The notes under the pieces were generated by a model. The model made no database searches. It worked only from the letters and a program-made list of their open reading frames with translations, and was not told the DNA's origin. Positions 22,694-35,109 of a DNA stretch of 64,000 nt are shown here, one piece after another. The stretch is from Rhynchospora pubera (Eukaryota > Streptophyta > Magnoliopsida > Poales > Cyperaceae). Position 1 is the stretch's first letter. Each line of letters begins with the position of its first letter. The position numbers and the translations under genes were made by a program. The stretch lies in contig CM051463.1 in NCBI GenBank assembly GCA_028095005.1, positions 64,704,251-64,768,250 on the forward strand, read 5' to 3'.

Positions 22694-25430
22694 ATGCTCT
22701 CTCTCCTTTCCATCTCTCTCCACACCTTTTCCTGCCTCCTTTCTCTCTACCTCGGCTTTCGCTTCTCTCGCCTTTTCTCCTTCTCGCCTCCCTCCGAAGC
22801 TAATGTTAGTTTCCCTCCTCTTCCTCTTTCTTATTCACCTCCCAAACCTCTTGTTGCCACCATTACCAAACCAGCACGCCCTCGACCTATCAGTGGCCGC
22901 CACGTCATCTCAATTCGACCCTGGGCCCACCCCGACCCATCTGAGACTCTCCGGGCCCACCACATCCTCTCAGCTGTCCAATCCGAACAGCGGCGCCGCC
23001 ATATTTCACCCCGATTACCTTCGCCGCCTCGTAAATTTCTCATTGTTACCCCGACGTATTCAAGAACCTTCCAGGCTATCCACCTCAGCTCACTAGCCCA
23101 CTCTTTGTTGATTCTCCCTTACCCTGTCACATGGATTGTAATTGAGCCGCACGGCTCGGTGAATGACACGTCAGCAATCCTTGCTCGATTCTCGAAGCTG
23201 CACGTGCTGCGGCTGACCTATCCTGGTTCAATGCCTAACTCGTGGGCCCAACGTAGCCGAGTTGAGTCTCGGATGAGACTGATGGCTCTAAGGTTTGCTT
23301 GTCTCAGTTGTCTGTTGATTTCTATGTGGGGCATATTTTATAATGTCTAGAGTAAATTGCAATTTGGACATTCCTGTTTATCTATTATGTGAAGCTCATC
23401 AGAGGTTGTTGACATTCTAGTATCTGAGTGATGAAAAATTGAAGTAATTGTAATTTCAAATAGATAATGTTAGATATAATCATAAATGACCATATAAGGC
23501 ACTTGTTCCGGTTCATTGTACTTCATTCCTGTTTTTAACTTACCTTATGTTGTAATTAATTCACTTTCATTACTAAGCTTCTTGTTATAAAATCACTGCT
23601 TGATTTATCTTGCAATTGGTCTGCATTTTTGGTAACATCTCCTAGTGTAGTTATATTTAATAGATATAGCGTACTTAATTTATAAAAGCTGAAACTGTTA
23701 CTAAATTGGCGGTCATAGACAATCCATTTATATCTGTTCTGGAAAGAGCTCAGTAGTTGGCATGGTAGATTTCTGACTTCTAGCACACCTAACTGCATGA
23801 CCACTGATTTATGGAAAATCTTATGCTTACTTGCATCGATCTAGAAATCAATAGTTGTGACTAAAATATACCAAAGAAAGAAAAATAGGTAATATGAATA
23901 CATAGTTCTCATGTTGGGTTATTGTTGGTTGATACAGAGAGATCAGGGACCAGCAACTCGATGGAATTATAGTGTTTGCTGACGAGAGTAATGTGCACAC
24001 CATGGAGCTATTTGATGAGGCGCAAATGGTGAAGTGGATTGCTTCCGCATCTGTTGGGATTCTCGCACACACAGGCATCTTAGGAAAGGATATTGAAGAA
24101 TCGGAGAGTACAAATAAACGGAGCTCTAGCCTGGGTTTTCCTGTTATTGGTCCTGCTTGTAATTCCTCAGGCCATTATGTCGGTTGGCATGCTTTGAACA
24201 CATCAAACTACTCTGGTATGTTGCAACAACTAAAAGCAGTACCAGGGCTTGGTTTTGCGTGCTGGATAAGAAATTTAAATCAAACTAAATAATTATGGAA
24301 CAAAATATTCAATTCACAAGTTGCCATTTGGAGTTCTTCACAATTAAATAAAGAAAAACAAACATTTTCACAAGAGGCACCGCACTAGTACAGCTTATTT
24401 GTACAGAGACAGGTGCTGTTTATGACCTCTATCATTGAGTTGTGTTCCAACCAAATACAACTTTCCGGTAGCAGCTGGGATATGCTGTGTTCAAGCACCT
24501 AACCATTAAAACGCACACGAGTCCCAAAGCACATCATCAGTAAAAGACACACAAGTCCCATATCCACAATTTAAGCACATGGCTTGTCATTTGCTGGCGG
24601 AAATTGCTGAATTAGTAGTAAAAATTATTGGTATAATTAAGAGGCCAATGTTAAGTAATATCACCTGTATGACTGGTACAATAGGAAAAATTGCTAATTT
24701 TGTGGGAGAGGAAGGGCTGGTGGTGCCGAATCAGTTCGAATGGGCTGGATTTGTGATGAATTCTAGGCTGGTCTGGGAGAACGCTGAGGGGAGGCCAGAC
24801 TGGGTCCGTGCATTTAATGTAGGGGGGGCAGATGTGGATGAGACAGAGATAGAGAGCCCCTTGGATTTAGTCAAGGATATGAGCTTTGTGGAGCCTATTG
24901 GGAGGTGTGGTAAGAAGGTACTTCTCTGGTGGGTCCGGACTGAGGCTCGATTTGATGGCAAGTTCCCAACTCGGTTAGTTGAGGAAGCTTTTCCTTTTGT
25001 TAATTTCTGACACTAGCTCATTTGTTAAACTTATTAGCAGAAAGATATATGGAGGGCATTCGGTCATTTAGACTCGGTCATCCTTGTATTGATAATTCCA
25101 ACAGTTAAGCAAATTTGGTGGAATTTTGGATCTCATTAAAAAAATAAAAGATAAAAAGAAATGTTCTTCTGTGATTGGAGGAGACTTGACCTATTCTCTC
25201 TTTTTACATGCAGATGGATTATTGATAAACCTCTTCAAATAACAGTTCCAGCGAAGCAGACTCCCTGGCCAGAATTACCTCCTGAAATTGTTATACCGAA
25301 ACCCACAACTCCAGCCCTGACACGTCAAAGTCTAACAGACAAGCAGCATTCTAAGACAGGGAGATCCTCTAGGCCAAGGCACAGATCTCGAGGCAAAAGA
25401 AGACGCGAATCACATACGAATTCTTCATAG
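22694..25430 (+). CDS. IRX14: IRX14-type glycosyltransferase family 43 protein (xylan backbone synthesis)
   Basis: Four exons: 22694-23292, 23938-24215, 24709-24973, 25214-25430, joined in frame to 452 aa. A short N-terminal hydrophobic segment (about residues 3-23) fits a Golgi type II anchor. GT43 motifs of the IRX14 branch follow: LIVTPTYSRTFQAIHL, the DxD-equivalent FADESN (residues 213-218), GPACNSS, FEWAGFVMNSRLVWE, VLLWWVR, then WIID and TPWPELPPE. The C-terminus is basic and Ser/Arg-rich. Known role: with IRX9 and IRX10 proteins it extends the beta-1,4-xylan backbone in the Golgi. The intron 2 acceptor (24708) was chosen to keep frame; the exon 2-3 junction is about seven residues shorter than in Arabidopsis IRX14 as I remember it, so a micro-exon could be missed. 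The middle residue of the DxD site is Glu here. Confidence 0.85.
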
Positions 25431-27017
25431 ATCCATACTTCTTGTGAAACTATATTCCTGAGCCTTTACCACTAGGTACTAGATTAAGGTGAGTGGTAAT
25501 TCTCCGACTGTGATTGTGGTATTTTCTTGACAATACAGTCAAGGCAACATCAAGCATTGTGGAGATAAAATTTGAAATATCTTGGGGCTGAATGCAATAT
25601 TTATTGTATATGGTACAAGCTACAAGGAAAGCTTCTGTGTTGGGTATGGAGTATATGTTGGTTTTCATTGATATAGAATAGGGAGAAGAAAACTACTGTG
25701 TTTCTTTGGTGAGCTTGTGAAACATTTTTTCGATTTGTACAGTCTAATTTGAAATGAACAGTCAAGATGTGTTGGATGTTGGTTTAATGAACTTCATACT
25801 AACTAGAGAGCAGCTGATTTACCTTGTTAGTCGCTCATCAGGTGCGAACTGCCAAGTGAAGTGGTGCACATTAACGCAACGATTAAATAATCATACCAGA
25901 AGGGAGTGCATTTCCTATGTGGCAATTCTTCACTACCAGGTCAGGGATTTTGATTAGTGAAAGATTAGATGCGTTGCTATCTTGACTGTTTACTATGATC
26001 GGAGACTCGGAGGAGCTTTTGTATGTTACAAGCACTTCTACTAGGTGGAGTTTTTTTGGGGGCGTGTAGATGCTCTTGTGAAAATAAACATCAATAATAG
26101 TTTGAATTTGACAATTTAATTTAATTTTATATTTAAAGTTATAAATGAAAAATGAGATCTTGGCGTTGTTTGGTAACATAAATATTTTGGCTTCAGAACG
26201 TGTCCCAGAATAATTGCTTTTGAGTTTTAATTATATGAAAGGATATCTTTGATATAAGAAAACTTGTTCGAGAATACCTTAGTCTCCAATATTACACTAA
26301 AAAATTTCATCTCAGGATTTTTGCTAATCTCCTCAAGTAAATTGACGAAATTACTATTTTTTGGATGAAAACTTAGAACGTACAACTCTTTAAGTGCATG
26401 TTAAGAAAGTAAATCAAAACTTATAAATGTACACTTTTTTTTGAAGAAGAAGAAAAAAAAAGAGGGAGGTTTTTGCCGTCTAACATTTTTGAAATTAAAG
26501 AATGTATGCGAAGCTTGAACCTTGACTTCTTGGACGTCAGCTCTTACCACTAGAAAGACATTATTTTATTTTATATTTTTCCATTTGATAAGTGCCCTAC
26601 CCATGCGGAAAAAATAAACTTGCACAATCTTACAAACGTCGATATGAATATACTTGTGCAAATGATATACCTTTCTAAACAAAAGAAATGCAAATGATAT
26701 GTATGGATAATTTTAAAATACAACTTTTGGGTTCATATTTTGTGATATATTTACAGCGTCAAACGGGCAGTTATATTAAGACGGGCGAAGTGGCGAGACT
26801 TCTCGACTCCCTCTGTGACGAATTATGGCGTGTATGCACTGTTGCACATATATTCACAGCGTCTTCTCGGCTTTAGCGGTGCAATAATTGCAAGTTTAAT
26901 TTGAACGGAGAAGTTGAACCGTTAACAATAAAGTTTAAGAAAGAAAAAATAATAACAGAGAGTGAAAAAGCCTTGAGAAGTTCAAGAACTCTATGTTTGT
27001 TTAATTTTCCCCTCCCT
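25431..27017. other. Intergenic; start of the helicase tandem duplication
   Basis: From about 25750 to 25940 the sequence resembles 33540-33720 (shared AGAGAGCAGCTGA, GCTCATCAGGTGC, AGTGCATTTCCTATGTG). 26770-26930 resembles 35225-35400 (shared TCTCGGCTTT..GGTGCAATA.TTGCAA). These mark the upstream part of the duplicated unit. No gene is seen. Confidence 0.6.
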
Positions 27018-27020
27018 TAA

Positions 27021-27161
27021 GCTCCGTTTGGATGAGGTGTGGGAAGAAGGAAAAAAAGAAAAAAAGTGGGAAAAAGTATTGGGAAGTGTGTAACTTTGTG
27101 AAGAGTTTGGATTGTTTATAATAAATTTTTTTCCTTCTTCCCACACGGTATCCAAACGGAG
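27021..27161. mobile_element. Tourist-like MITE (PIF/Harbinger type)
   Basis: Inverted ends CTCCGTTTGGAT and GTGTGGGAAGAAGGAAAAA pair across about 140 bp. TAA lies on both sides (27018-27020, 27162-27164), as expected for this superfamily. It is absent from the equivalent place before the second helicase gene as far as I can see. Confidence 0.75.
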
Positions 27162-27622
27162 TAAAATGAAATGACGAAAAAAAATGTCAAAAAAGAGTCA
27201 AAGAATTTTAAATTTCTCTTAGGAAAGTCATAACTTCCATCTGGTCTCCATCCTGTTCTTCTATTTTTTTCGACTAATTTCTTCTCCTAATTATAATTAT
27301 TTTCTCCCTCCAAAATAAGAAAAAAAAAACCTACTTCAGAAAGAGATCTTGTTCCACTAATTTAGATGTTCATAATGACGTAGCTAGTTTATTAAAATAA
27401 TCTTCTTGTACTTCATTTAAGACGTCTGTAATGATGCTTGACACAGTGTTTAGCAAAAGAAAACTAATTACTATTATAAGTAGAAATAAGTAGAAAACAG
27501 AGAAGCAAACGAATTATATAAAATTCCAAAACAAATGGAATAAATACTTCTTTTCAAATAATAAATGAACGTACCTAGCTACTTATTTTGAAAGAAATTT
27601 GTAAATTGTAATACTAAACGAA

Positions 27623-27635
27623 TTATATATATATA
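27623..27635 (+). promoter_or_regulatory. TATA box of helicase gene A
   Basis: TTATATATATATA after AAACGAA, about 180 bp before the ATG at 27812. The paralogous promoter has TATATATAGC in the same context (35880-35889), so this segment is conserved after duplication. No ATG lies between it and the start codon. Confidence 0.6.
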
Positions 27636-27742
27636 GCCTAAGAATTTGTTCAGTTGCTCTTTGCTCCCCATCATTTGTTTCACAAGTAGAGCGACTCTCC
27701 GTCTCCCATTATTTGTCTACTACTCGACTTCCATCTTGAAAA

Positions 27743-27764
27743 GGGGGGGGGGGGGGGGGGGGGG
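27743..27764 (+). repeat. G22 homopolymer in the leader of helicase gene A
   Basis: Twenty-two consecutive G between the TATA box and the start codon, inside a leader that continues AGAAGAAATAAGAG. The second gene has only GGGG at the same place (36019-36022). It would lie in the mRNA leader if the TATA box above is used. Confidence 0.8.
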
Positions 27765-27811
27765 AGAAGAAATAAGAGCTAGGAGTAAAAAAAAAAAGTA
27801 GAGAAAAAAAA

Positions 27812-30800
27812 ATGAGTGATTATTGCATCAAAGAGTCTGTCTCATTTAAAGGTGAAGATGATCATAAGCAAGAGCGCCGGGATTTGGCTGATACTGTTTT
27901 CTCCTGGACACTCGGTAACATTTTCAACAAAAATCTCTATAAGAACAAGGTAAGCAAATTCTTCGTTTAGAAAAGATAGCTTCTGTTTTTCTTTGCATTT
28001 TTATATTAATACATGTATGTTTTTTTTTTGGCAAATATGTATGTTTAGAGGAATGTAATCTGACACAAAAAGGTCCATATATTGACTCGTTGCCAATGAC
28101 CTTCACTTAAGAATTACCAGAATATTGTTATACATATCTTTAATTTATGTTAGTTTTTTTTGTCCCTTATGATTACTTTATCTGATTAGGACCACAAAAA
28201 GTTAAGAGTTTGGTTATCTCTTTAGTTCTCCTTACCTCAAATAATGCTAATTCCTACTGTAGTTATTATATTCTTCACTCTTTCATTGCACGATTTGAAA
28301 ATTAGGAATGTGATACTTATAAACATACTAATAATATTGTTCCATTATCTTCTAGATTCAGAAGATTCCAAAGATATTTGAATCTTTCAAAGAATATGTG
28401 AATTATTTCACTATTCCTCTGATGGAGGAGACGAGAGCTGACATGTGCTCTGCACTAGAAGGCTTTTCCCATGCTCCATACATTGAAATACGTAGACTAG
28501 ATCATGCAAAGGGCGATTCATACAAGATTTCAGTTGCAAAGCCAGTGAATGAAACAAACTCGAGAGAAAATTATGTGCCTCAGGAGTCGGACGTAGTTAT
28601 TTTGTCAAAAGAAAAACCGAAACATATATCTGATTTGGCACGTAATGGATGGCGCTATACTGTAGCGATCATCAGTAAAGGTGGCAAAGATGGTGTCCTA
28701 TCAGATAATGATGCCATTATTAGAGTTCCACATGCATTTTCTTTTGACCTTGACCTTATTACAAATGAACTAAAAGAACCTCTTTTTGCAGTGTTTCTTT
28801 TTAACATTCTAACATATAATCGGATTTGGAAAATGCTTGACTCCAAGTCTGATTCCTTCAGCAGCAGTATCATTATGGGGAAGGTGCTGAGTATCAATTC
28901 TATGGTGGGTATTTAACAATATATGTTATTTTGTATGTTTTAGGCCTATTGGGTTCACCCATGCATGCATACTAATTAATGCACATCTTTAATGAATTGT
29001 TAAATAATATATATAGATTTAGAATAAAATCCGTTTCTTCAATGTTCTAATTTTTAAATACCAGATAATTGAAGAATAGACAACATTTCAAACTATTTTG
29101 AAAGAAAGGATCTTTTACCAAGCCTTGTCTAGTGTAACATTGTTATTCTTATTGTTTACTTGTTTAGTCTATTGGTTTAAACCTTTAATTTATTTTCACT
29201 AAACTATTTAGCTTCTTTTGTACAGGGTGACAAAGAAGACAGTATGTTATTTGCATCTAGTTTACTGCAAGGTGTACCAGATAAAGACATTTTGGATACC
29301 TTCTCAAGATTTAACCTGAATGTTTCTCAGTACAATGCTATTCTAGATTGTGCTTCTTCTATTGAACAACTGACAAGCTCTCTGAAGCTCATCTGGGGTC
29401 CTCCAGGCACTGGAAAAACTAACACAATCAGCATGCTCTTAGCCCTCATGGTTGTTAAAACTTTCCGAACTATTACTTGTGCACCGACAAATACAGCTGT
29501 GGTAGAGGTGGCCTCTCGGCTTCTAAGACTAGTTGAGGATTCATCAGACCTTCTCCATAGCGACATTGTGCTATTTGGAAACAAGGATCGCATGAGGATA
29601 GATGGAGGCCTCTCAAAAATATTTCTGGAGGACCGTGTCGGTCGGCTCTTGGAATGTTTCATGCCACATAGTGGCATTCAACACTGCATAGGTTCCATGA
29701 TTGATATTTTTAAGAATTGTGAAGTGCACTATCAATTATACCTCAATGATCATAAAAAGAAAGATGAGTTCAGAGATGTAATGGATAATAAGTCGGCTGA
29801 TGATGGGGACGAAAAAGTGATGTCTATTGCTGAGTATGCCAAAACCCGGTTTGATGCATTATCAAAAGATTTGAAATATTTAATAGAGGTATTTTTGGAT
29901 GATTTTCCAAGAGAGTTGATTTCTGAAAGTGCACTAGAAGAAATGCACGACACGCTAAAATTATTACAGATAATGGAGGATCTACTGCAGTATTGCAGTA
30001 GTAATTTTGACATAATGAAAACACAACCGAATATTGAAGTGAGGCCACCATTAATTACATCGTTAGCTGATTTGGAAGAATTTATAGCAAGCAACAGTAA
30101 TAGCTTTCTTCATCTGCTTTATGCAAGAGAGCTTTTCCTTGAAAAATTGCAGCTTTTATCTGGGCACTTGTCTATTCCAGATATGTTTGAAAAGCGCTCA
30201 GTTGAAGAGTTTGTGTTGCAGCATGTGCATTGCATTTTGTGCACCGCTTCTAGTTCTTTTAAGCTCCATGGTGTAGAAATGAAGCACAAGCCATTAGAAG
30301 TTCTTGTCATCGATGAGGCGGCACAATTGAAAGAATCAGAATCTTTGATACCTCTGTTGCTTCCTGGGATTAAACATGTTGTGCTTATTGGAGATCAGTT
30401 TCAACTTCCTGCTCTGGTCAAAAGCAAGGTATGTCTTTCTTGATAATATATATCTTTAAACCAGTTATTAGACAGTTACCAGAAGAATATATCAGATTTC
30501 CAAAAATGATAAGCAATATACATTAAAGTATGAGAAATTTCACTATTGATATATTAGATAGCTCGGTCGCCTATAGAATGCTTGAATATTATTATTTGTT
30601 AACTTCAAATTTTTAAGAATTGTATAACAAAATTAGGCTTAGATGACAAGGTACAGATTCAATTGTAGCTGCAACATGCTCTTTTGATCTATAAAGTTGC
30701 AGTATTATACAATAAAATATTTGTGGTGAATGGTGATATACGAAAACATGAAAAGTTTCAAATTTGATATGATCACCATATCGCTTGATATTCATTAGTA

Positions 30801-32736
30801 ATATTTTATTGTTGCAGATCTCTGATGAGGCTAATTTTGGCCGGAGTCTTTTTGAGCGATTAAGCTCACTAGGATACAGTAAGCACCTTTTAGACGTTCA
30901 GTACCGGATGCATCCGGCGATTAGCAGATTTCCTGTTTCCAATTTCTACAACAATCGTATATCTGATGGCCCTAACGTTACCAGCCAATCCTATGAGAAG
31001 CGTTTCTTGACAGGCCAGATGTACGGTTCATATTCATTCATAAATGTGGAGCAGGGGGAGGAAACCAAGGACAAGTTTGGGAGAAGCTTGAGAAACCCAA
31101 TTGAAGTTGCTGCTGTGGTTCACATAGTAAAGAAATTGTTCAGAGGTGAATATTCATTAGCATATAATAGATTTTATCAAGCCAATACCGTTGTCTGCAA
31201 ATTCGACCTGGTTAATACATGTTGCTCCTTACTGTGCCAACTGGCAATTGTTGAATGCACCCATATGCACATCTAAAATTTGACCATATGTGCATTGCCT
31301 TGTTAATACGTTTGCTCCATACTGGGAAGTGTTGCATGCACCCATAGCAGTCTGCCATTATCGTTTAAGCTTAGAAGCTGTCATTTCTCTTTCACTACTT
31401 GTTTTCTTTGTATTATTATGTTCTTTTACTGACTTGCACGCCCTTTCTCCTTATTTTGTGGTTGGTTGATGTGCAGTGGAAATATTATGAGAATAATTAT
31501 TTGAAATTTTGGAACATTGAGTTATATATGTGTACTAGTATTTCATGTTCTCCGAGAGGAATATTGTAACATTTATGTTTCTTTGATTGTCATTTCAACA
31601 GAATCTGTGTACTTGGGACAAAATCTCACTGTGGGTGTGGTGTCGCCTTATAATGCACAAGTCAAATTAATTCAAGATAAACTTGGGAAAACATACGACT
31701 TGTATGAGGGATTCCAAGTGAAGGTTCGGTCCATTGATGGATTTCAAGGTGGAGAAGAGGATGTTATTATATTTTCTACTGTTAGAAGCAACACCACTGG
31801 ATCTGTTGGGTTCTTGTCCAACATAAACCGCACCAATGTTGCCCTGACAAGAGCTAAGTAAGTCTATTGTTACTGAAATGTTCTTACAATACCAAGGAAA
31901 TCAATCATGATTTCTGTTATTATTTTATTACTAGTATTTAGCATTTCTGTCCTCAATTGGCTGCTTACCATGTATACTATCAGAAAGCCATCATGACAAA
32001 GAAAGCCATCCTGACAAATCGGCTACTCACATAAACTAGCTCATTTTTTTGTCATATAATTGTTTCTCCAACCTTAGTATGCTTAATTAATAGCTCATAA
32101 AAATTAAGTAACGGAAAAACTTTTACGAATGGTGCGCTGCACTATTACTAATCTTCACATGGAATTTTTGTTTTCCCCTTCTCTTGTATTTCTGATATCT
32201 GATCGTTATTAGTTCCTTGTTTTGACTGAAGTTGGGTATTTCTTCTGTACTTAGGCATTGCCTCTATATAATAGGAAATGCTACAACACTCTCAAAAAGT
32301 GACTCTGTTTGGCAAAAGATTGTTTCTGACGCCAAAAACCGTGGTTGCCTTTTTAAGTCTGAAGATGACAGAGACCTTCAAAATGCAATAATTAGAGCTG
32401 TGATAGAACAAGACGAGCTTGAAGATATCATTAATTTTGATACTCTTCGTATAAACGGACCAAAATCAAAGGTAAATGTCATAAGATTAATTATGGACAA
32501 AAATTTTAAGTGTCAACATGATGTTTCTTTTTTTTTTGCCCTTCCTCTATTGGGTTTTTTTGCTTTATAATTCCAACTCCTTGTACTGTGCATACTTTTG
32601 TTAATTTTATTGTTGTGCTACCTAGTTTTGTTCATTTAATATTCATTTGTGTTCAAGTTTCTACAAGAAGTTTGATTGATGTTTACAGGGATCTAACTGG
32701 CTGTCGCGCTCCTCCAGTAAAAAGAAGAATCGTTAA
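27812..32736 (+). CDS. SEN1-like superfamily-1 RNA/DNA helicase, copy A
   Basis: Seven exons: 27812-27949, 28356-28904, 29226-30428, 30818-31145, 31602-31857, 32255-32471, 32689-32736; 912 aa, no frame break. Helicase motifs occur in order: Q-like SQYNAILDC, Walker A GPPGTGKT (about 287-294), Ia CAPTNTAVVEVASR, Walker B VIDEAAQ (590-596), III GDQFQLPALV, IV LLDVQYRMHP, V SIDGFQGGEEDVI (from 784) and VI NVALTRAKHCLYIIGN (from about 818). The family is the plant SEN1/senataxin-like group often found in tandem arrays and annotated only as P-loop hydrolases. The N-terminal domain (QERRDLADTVFSWTL) is typical of that group. The C-terminus is short, ending in a basic Ser/Lys tail. All catalytic motifs are intact, so ATPase and helicase activity is likely; substrate and role are unknown. 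Confidence 0.9.
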
Positions 32737-33540
32737 ATGCCAAAGGCTCCAGGAACTCACATTGTACTGCTTTGAATTTGGATCATATAATATCTTTGGA
32801 ACTTAATAATATTATTACTGGTTTTTGGTTAATTTTTTTTTGCACTAGATCCTTAAATTATTTATTTCTAATGTTGGAATCTTTTAATAGTCACATTCTG
32901 TATTGAAAGCCAATTTAGTTAGCATGATAGTGTCAATTTACTCATGGCTCACTTTAATTACAATTTTGGATTATAAAATGAAGACGACCCAAGCTGATCA
33001 GACAATTGTTAAAATTAAATTTCTCTATCTCTTTATGTTTCGTTGTGTTGATACTAGTCACTGACACATAGCTTCAAGAGAATGAACTTAACAGATGGAG
33101 ATAGCTATCATATGTTCTTGTGCCATTGTCATTGTAGAGGAAGCTAACAAGACAAATGTCTGATCAGTCTTAAATTGACTTGCATTGAGTCTTAGATTAG
33201 TCTTGGTAACAACTGACAAATGATGAGTAAAATGATGGTTAACAAATTTTGTTGGTTCTGTTTATTTACAACTTTCAACGGGCCTGTACATACTGATATG
33301 TCTTTTGATATTAGTTTGATTGGGTATATGCGGATTAATTCGCTGTTTTGTCTTTCAAGGAAAATGAAATAACAAAAACAATATGTGATTAACTGTACTG
33401 ATCAGATACAATTTTATGTTTCTTAGTTTAACATGAAGTGTTTTTAGTTCTAGAAAGAATTCTGTTTGTTTGTTTTTATTTATTTATTAATGATTTATTT
33501 GTTTATTTACTTTTACTGATCGGAGAATATAAATTGGATG
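32737..33540 (+). other. 3' flank of helicase gene A
   Basis: Collinear with 41053-41840 after copy B (shared CACTAGATCCTTAA, TTTCAACGGG.TGTACATA). This is the end of the first duplicated unit. No further gene is seen. Confidence 0.6.
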
Positions 33541-34770
33541 TTAAGGATGGCTGTTTAATGAACTCCATATCTTTTTATTTTTTGACGAGAAATGTACTCC
33601 ATACTAGAGAGCAGCTGAATCCCTCTTTAGTTGCTCTGCTCATCAGGTGCCAAGTGACGTAGTGCCCAACAATTAATTAACCATGCCAGAAGAAAGTGCA
33701 TTTCCTATGTGTTATTTTGGTTAAAGGGTTGGGTCTTAATAGTTTGCCAGAGATCTAGTAAATATTAATGCTAACCAATTCTAGTAAAATCAACCAGATA
33801 GTTAGCTTTACTAGATCTCGGCTCAATATCTTTGGTCAATAATATTTAACCAAGGAAACTGAGAGGCGCTTGGAAGGTCGAAAATATTTAATAATTTGCA
33901 AAAATATTGTGCGCATCGATGTTATTTGGTAAAAATCTTCTGCTTGTCGTAGGATTTGATCGTGAAAAGTAAAAGGATGTACATCGATGCTATTTGGTAC
34001 TGGAGAGTAAAGTCTATCGTCCAATCAATATAACATCTTTTACATTTTCTTTTATCACGAATTCACGATCGTAAAAACCTTGAAAGTGCACTTTGTTGTT
34101 CATTAATTAATATGAATTAATTAAATTTGGGATTTGTTATGCATGCTCATTAGCTGGGCCGTTTAGGTCAGAGTGGGTTTTGTACGCAACAAGCACTTAA
34201 AAAATAAAATAAAGCGCCTTGAAAATTTGTGTATATAAAAATATTCAAAATATTTTTCCTACTTCTTGTTTTTATATAAATCTTATTATCACAGTGTAAA
34301 TTAAAAATTAAAGGTTTGAATATCCCAAATATTTATTTTATCACCATATTTTCACAATCTTAAGTTTTCATTTATATTTTCAAATATAAAATTCAAAAGT
34401 GTTAGACGGATAATTCAAGAATACAACTTTTGAAATTGTTTTTCGTGATATAATTAGGCGATCATCGTAAAAGAGTTCAAAGGTGATTTGTTCTTGAATT
34501 GATTTTAGACGATAAGATATGATTCGATTTTGAAATTAAAATTCATTGATTGAATGAGTGGTGAGGAGAATTTGACGGGACTTCATTCATAATCACAAAT
34601 AAGGATGATCAGACGTTCTCTAACAATTCTCGTTAATTTTCTTCATTTTTTTATGGGATTTTAAAATTAGATTTAAAGGAAATGAACTTCCGTCACAGTT
34701 CTCGTCTTTCCGATCAACTGATTTGATTTGGACAGAATCGGAATTCTAAATCTAAATTCATGCTTAAATT
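33541..34770. other. Start of the second duplicated unit; AT-rich intergenic DNA
   Basis: 33540-33720 resembles the stretch just after the IRX14-type gene (25750-25940), so the junction between the two tandem units falls near 33.5 kb. The rest has no gene or clear repeat apart from a partial repeat of GATGYTATTTGGTA near 33918 and 33978. Confidence 0.5.
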
Positions 34771-34771
34771 T

Positions 34772-34898
34772 CCCCTATCGTGATTCCCGATATCAGGGTC
34801 AAAATAGGTATAATCCATATCAGTCCATAGACTTATTTAAAAAATCCCGATGTAGAGAAAGAATTGATAGTTTATACTTCTGTTGTATCAATTACCAT
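34772..34898 (-). pseudogene. ndhA: Nuclear copy of chloroplast ndhA, 5' fragment
   Basis: On the minus strand, starting at the ATG at 34898, the translation gives VIDTTEV, a stop, then TINSFS and, after an indel-damaged stretch, VYGLIWI..ILTL and GITIG. This is the start of NdhA, a membrane subunit of the chloroplast NADH dehydrogenase-like complex. The premature stop is at codon 9, where the chloroplast gene has CAA, consistent with a C-to-T change. It continues directly from the ndhH fragment, in the plastid gene order. It is not functional. Confidence 0.82.
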
Positions 34899-34899
34899 T

Positions 34900-35109
34900 T
34901 CAATGATCAACTTCTCCCATAATGATATCTATACTATCTAATATCGTCATGATATCAGCCAATTTCATTCTTTTAACTAGCTCTAGAAGAATTTGCAAAT
35001 TGATAAAACCGGGTGGACGAATTTTATCAAATAAATCCCTAATTCTCTCTTTGGGGTTTCCACTCTGACATAAAGTTCTTATTTCGACAATTCAAAATTT
35101 GGTGAAGGT
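34900..35109 (-). pseudogene. ndhH: Nuclear copy of chloroplast ndhH, 3' fragment
   Basis: The minus strand encodes PSPNFELSK, a stop, ELYVRVETPKRELGIYL, then after a deletion KIRPPGFINLQIL, LVKRMKLADIMTIL and IDIIMGEVD followed by the normal stop. This is the C-terminus of NdhH. The internal stop again fits CAA to TAA. A deletion removes the segment just before KIRPPGF. ndhH stop and ndhA start are separated by one base, as in plastid genomes, so this is one inserted plastid segment of about 340 bp. Confidence 0.85.

Noticed and set aside
22665..23096. A 143-codon frame overlapping IRX14 exon 1
   Set aside because: Different frame, no ATG at its start, and no homology; the exon 1 frame with GT43 motifs is the real one.
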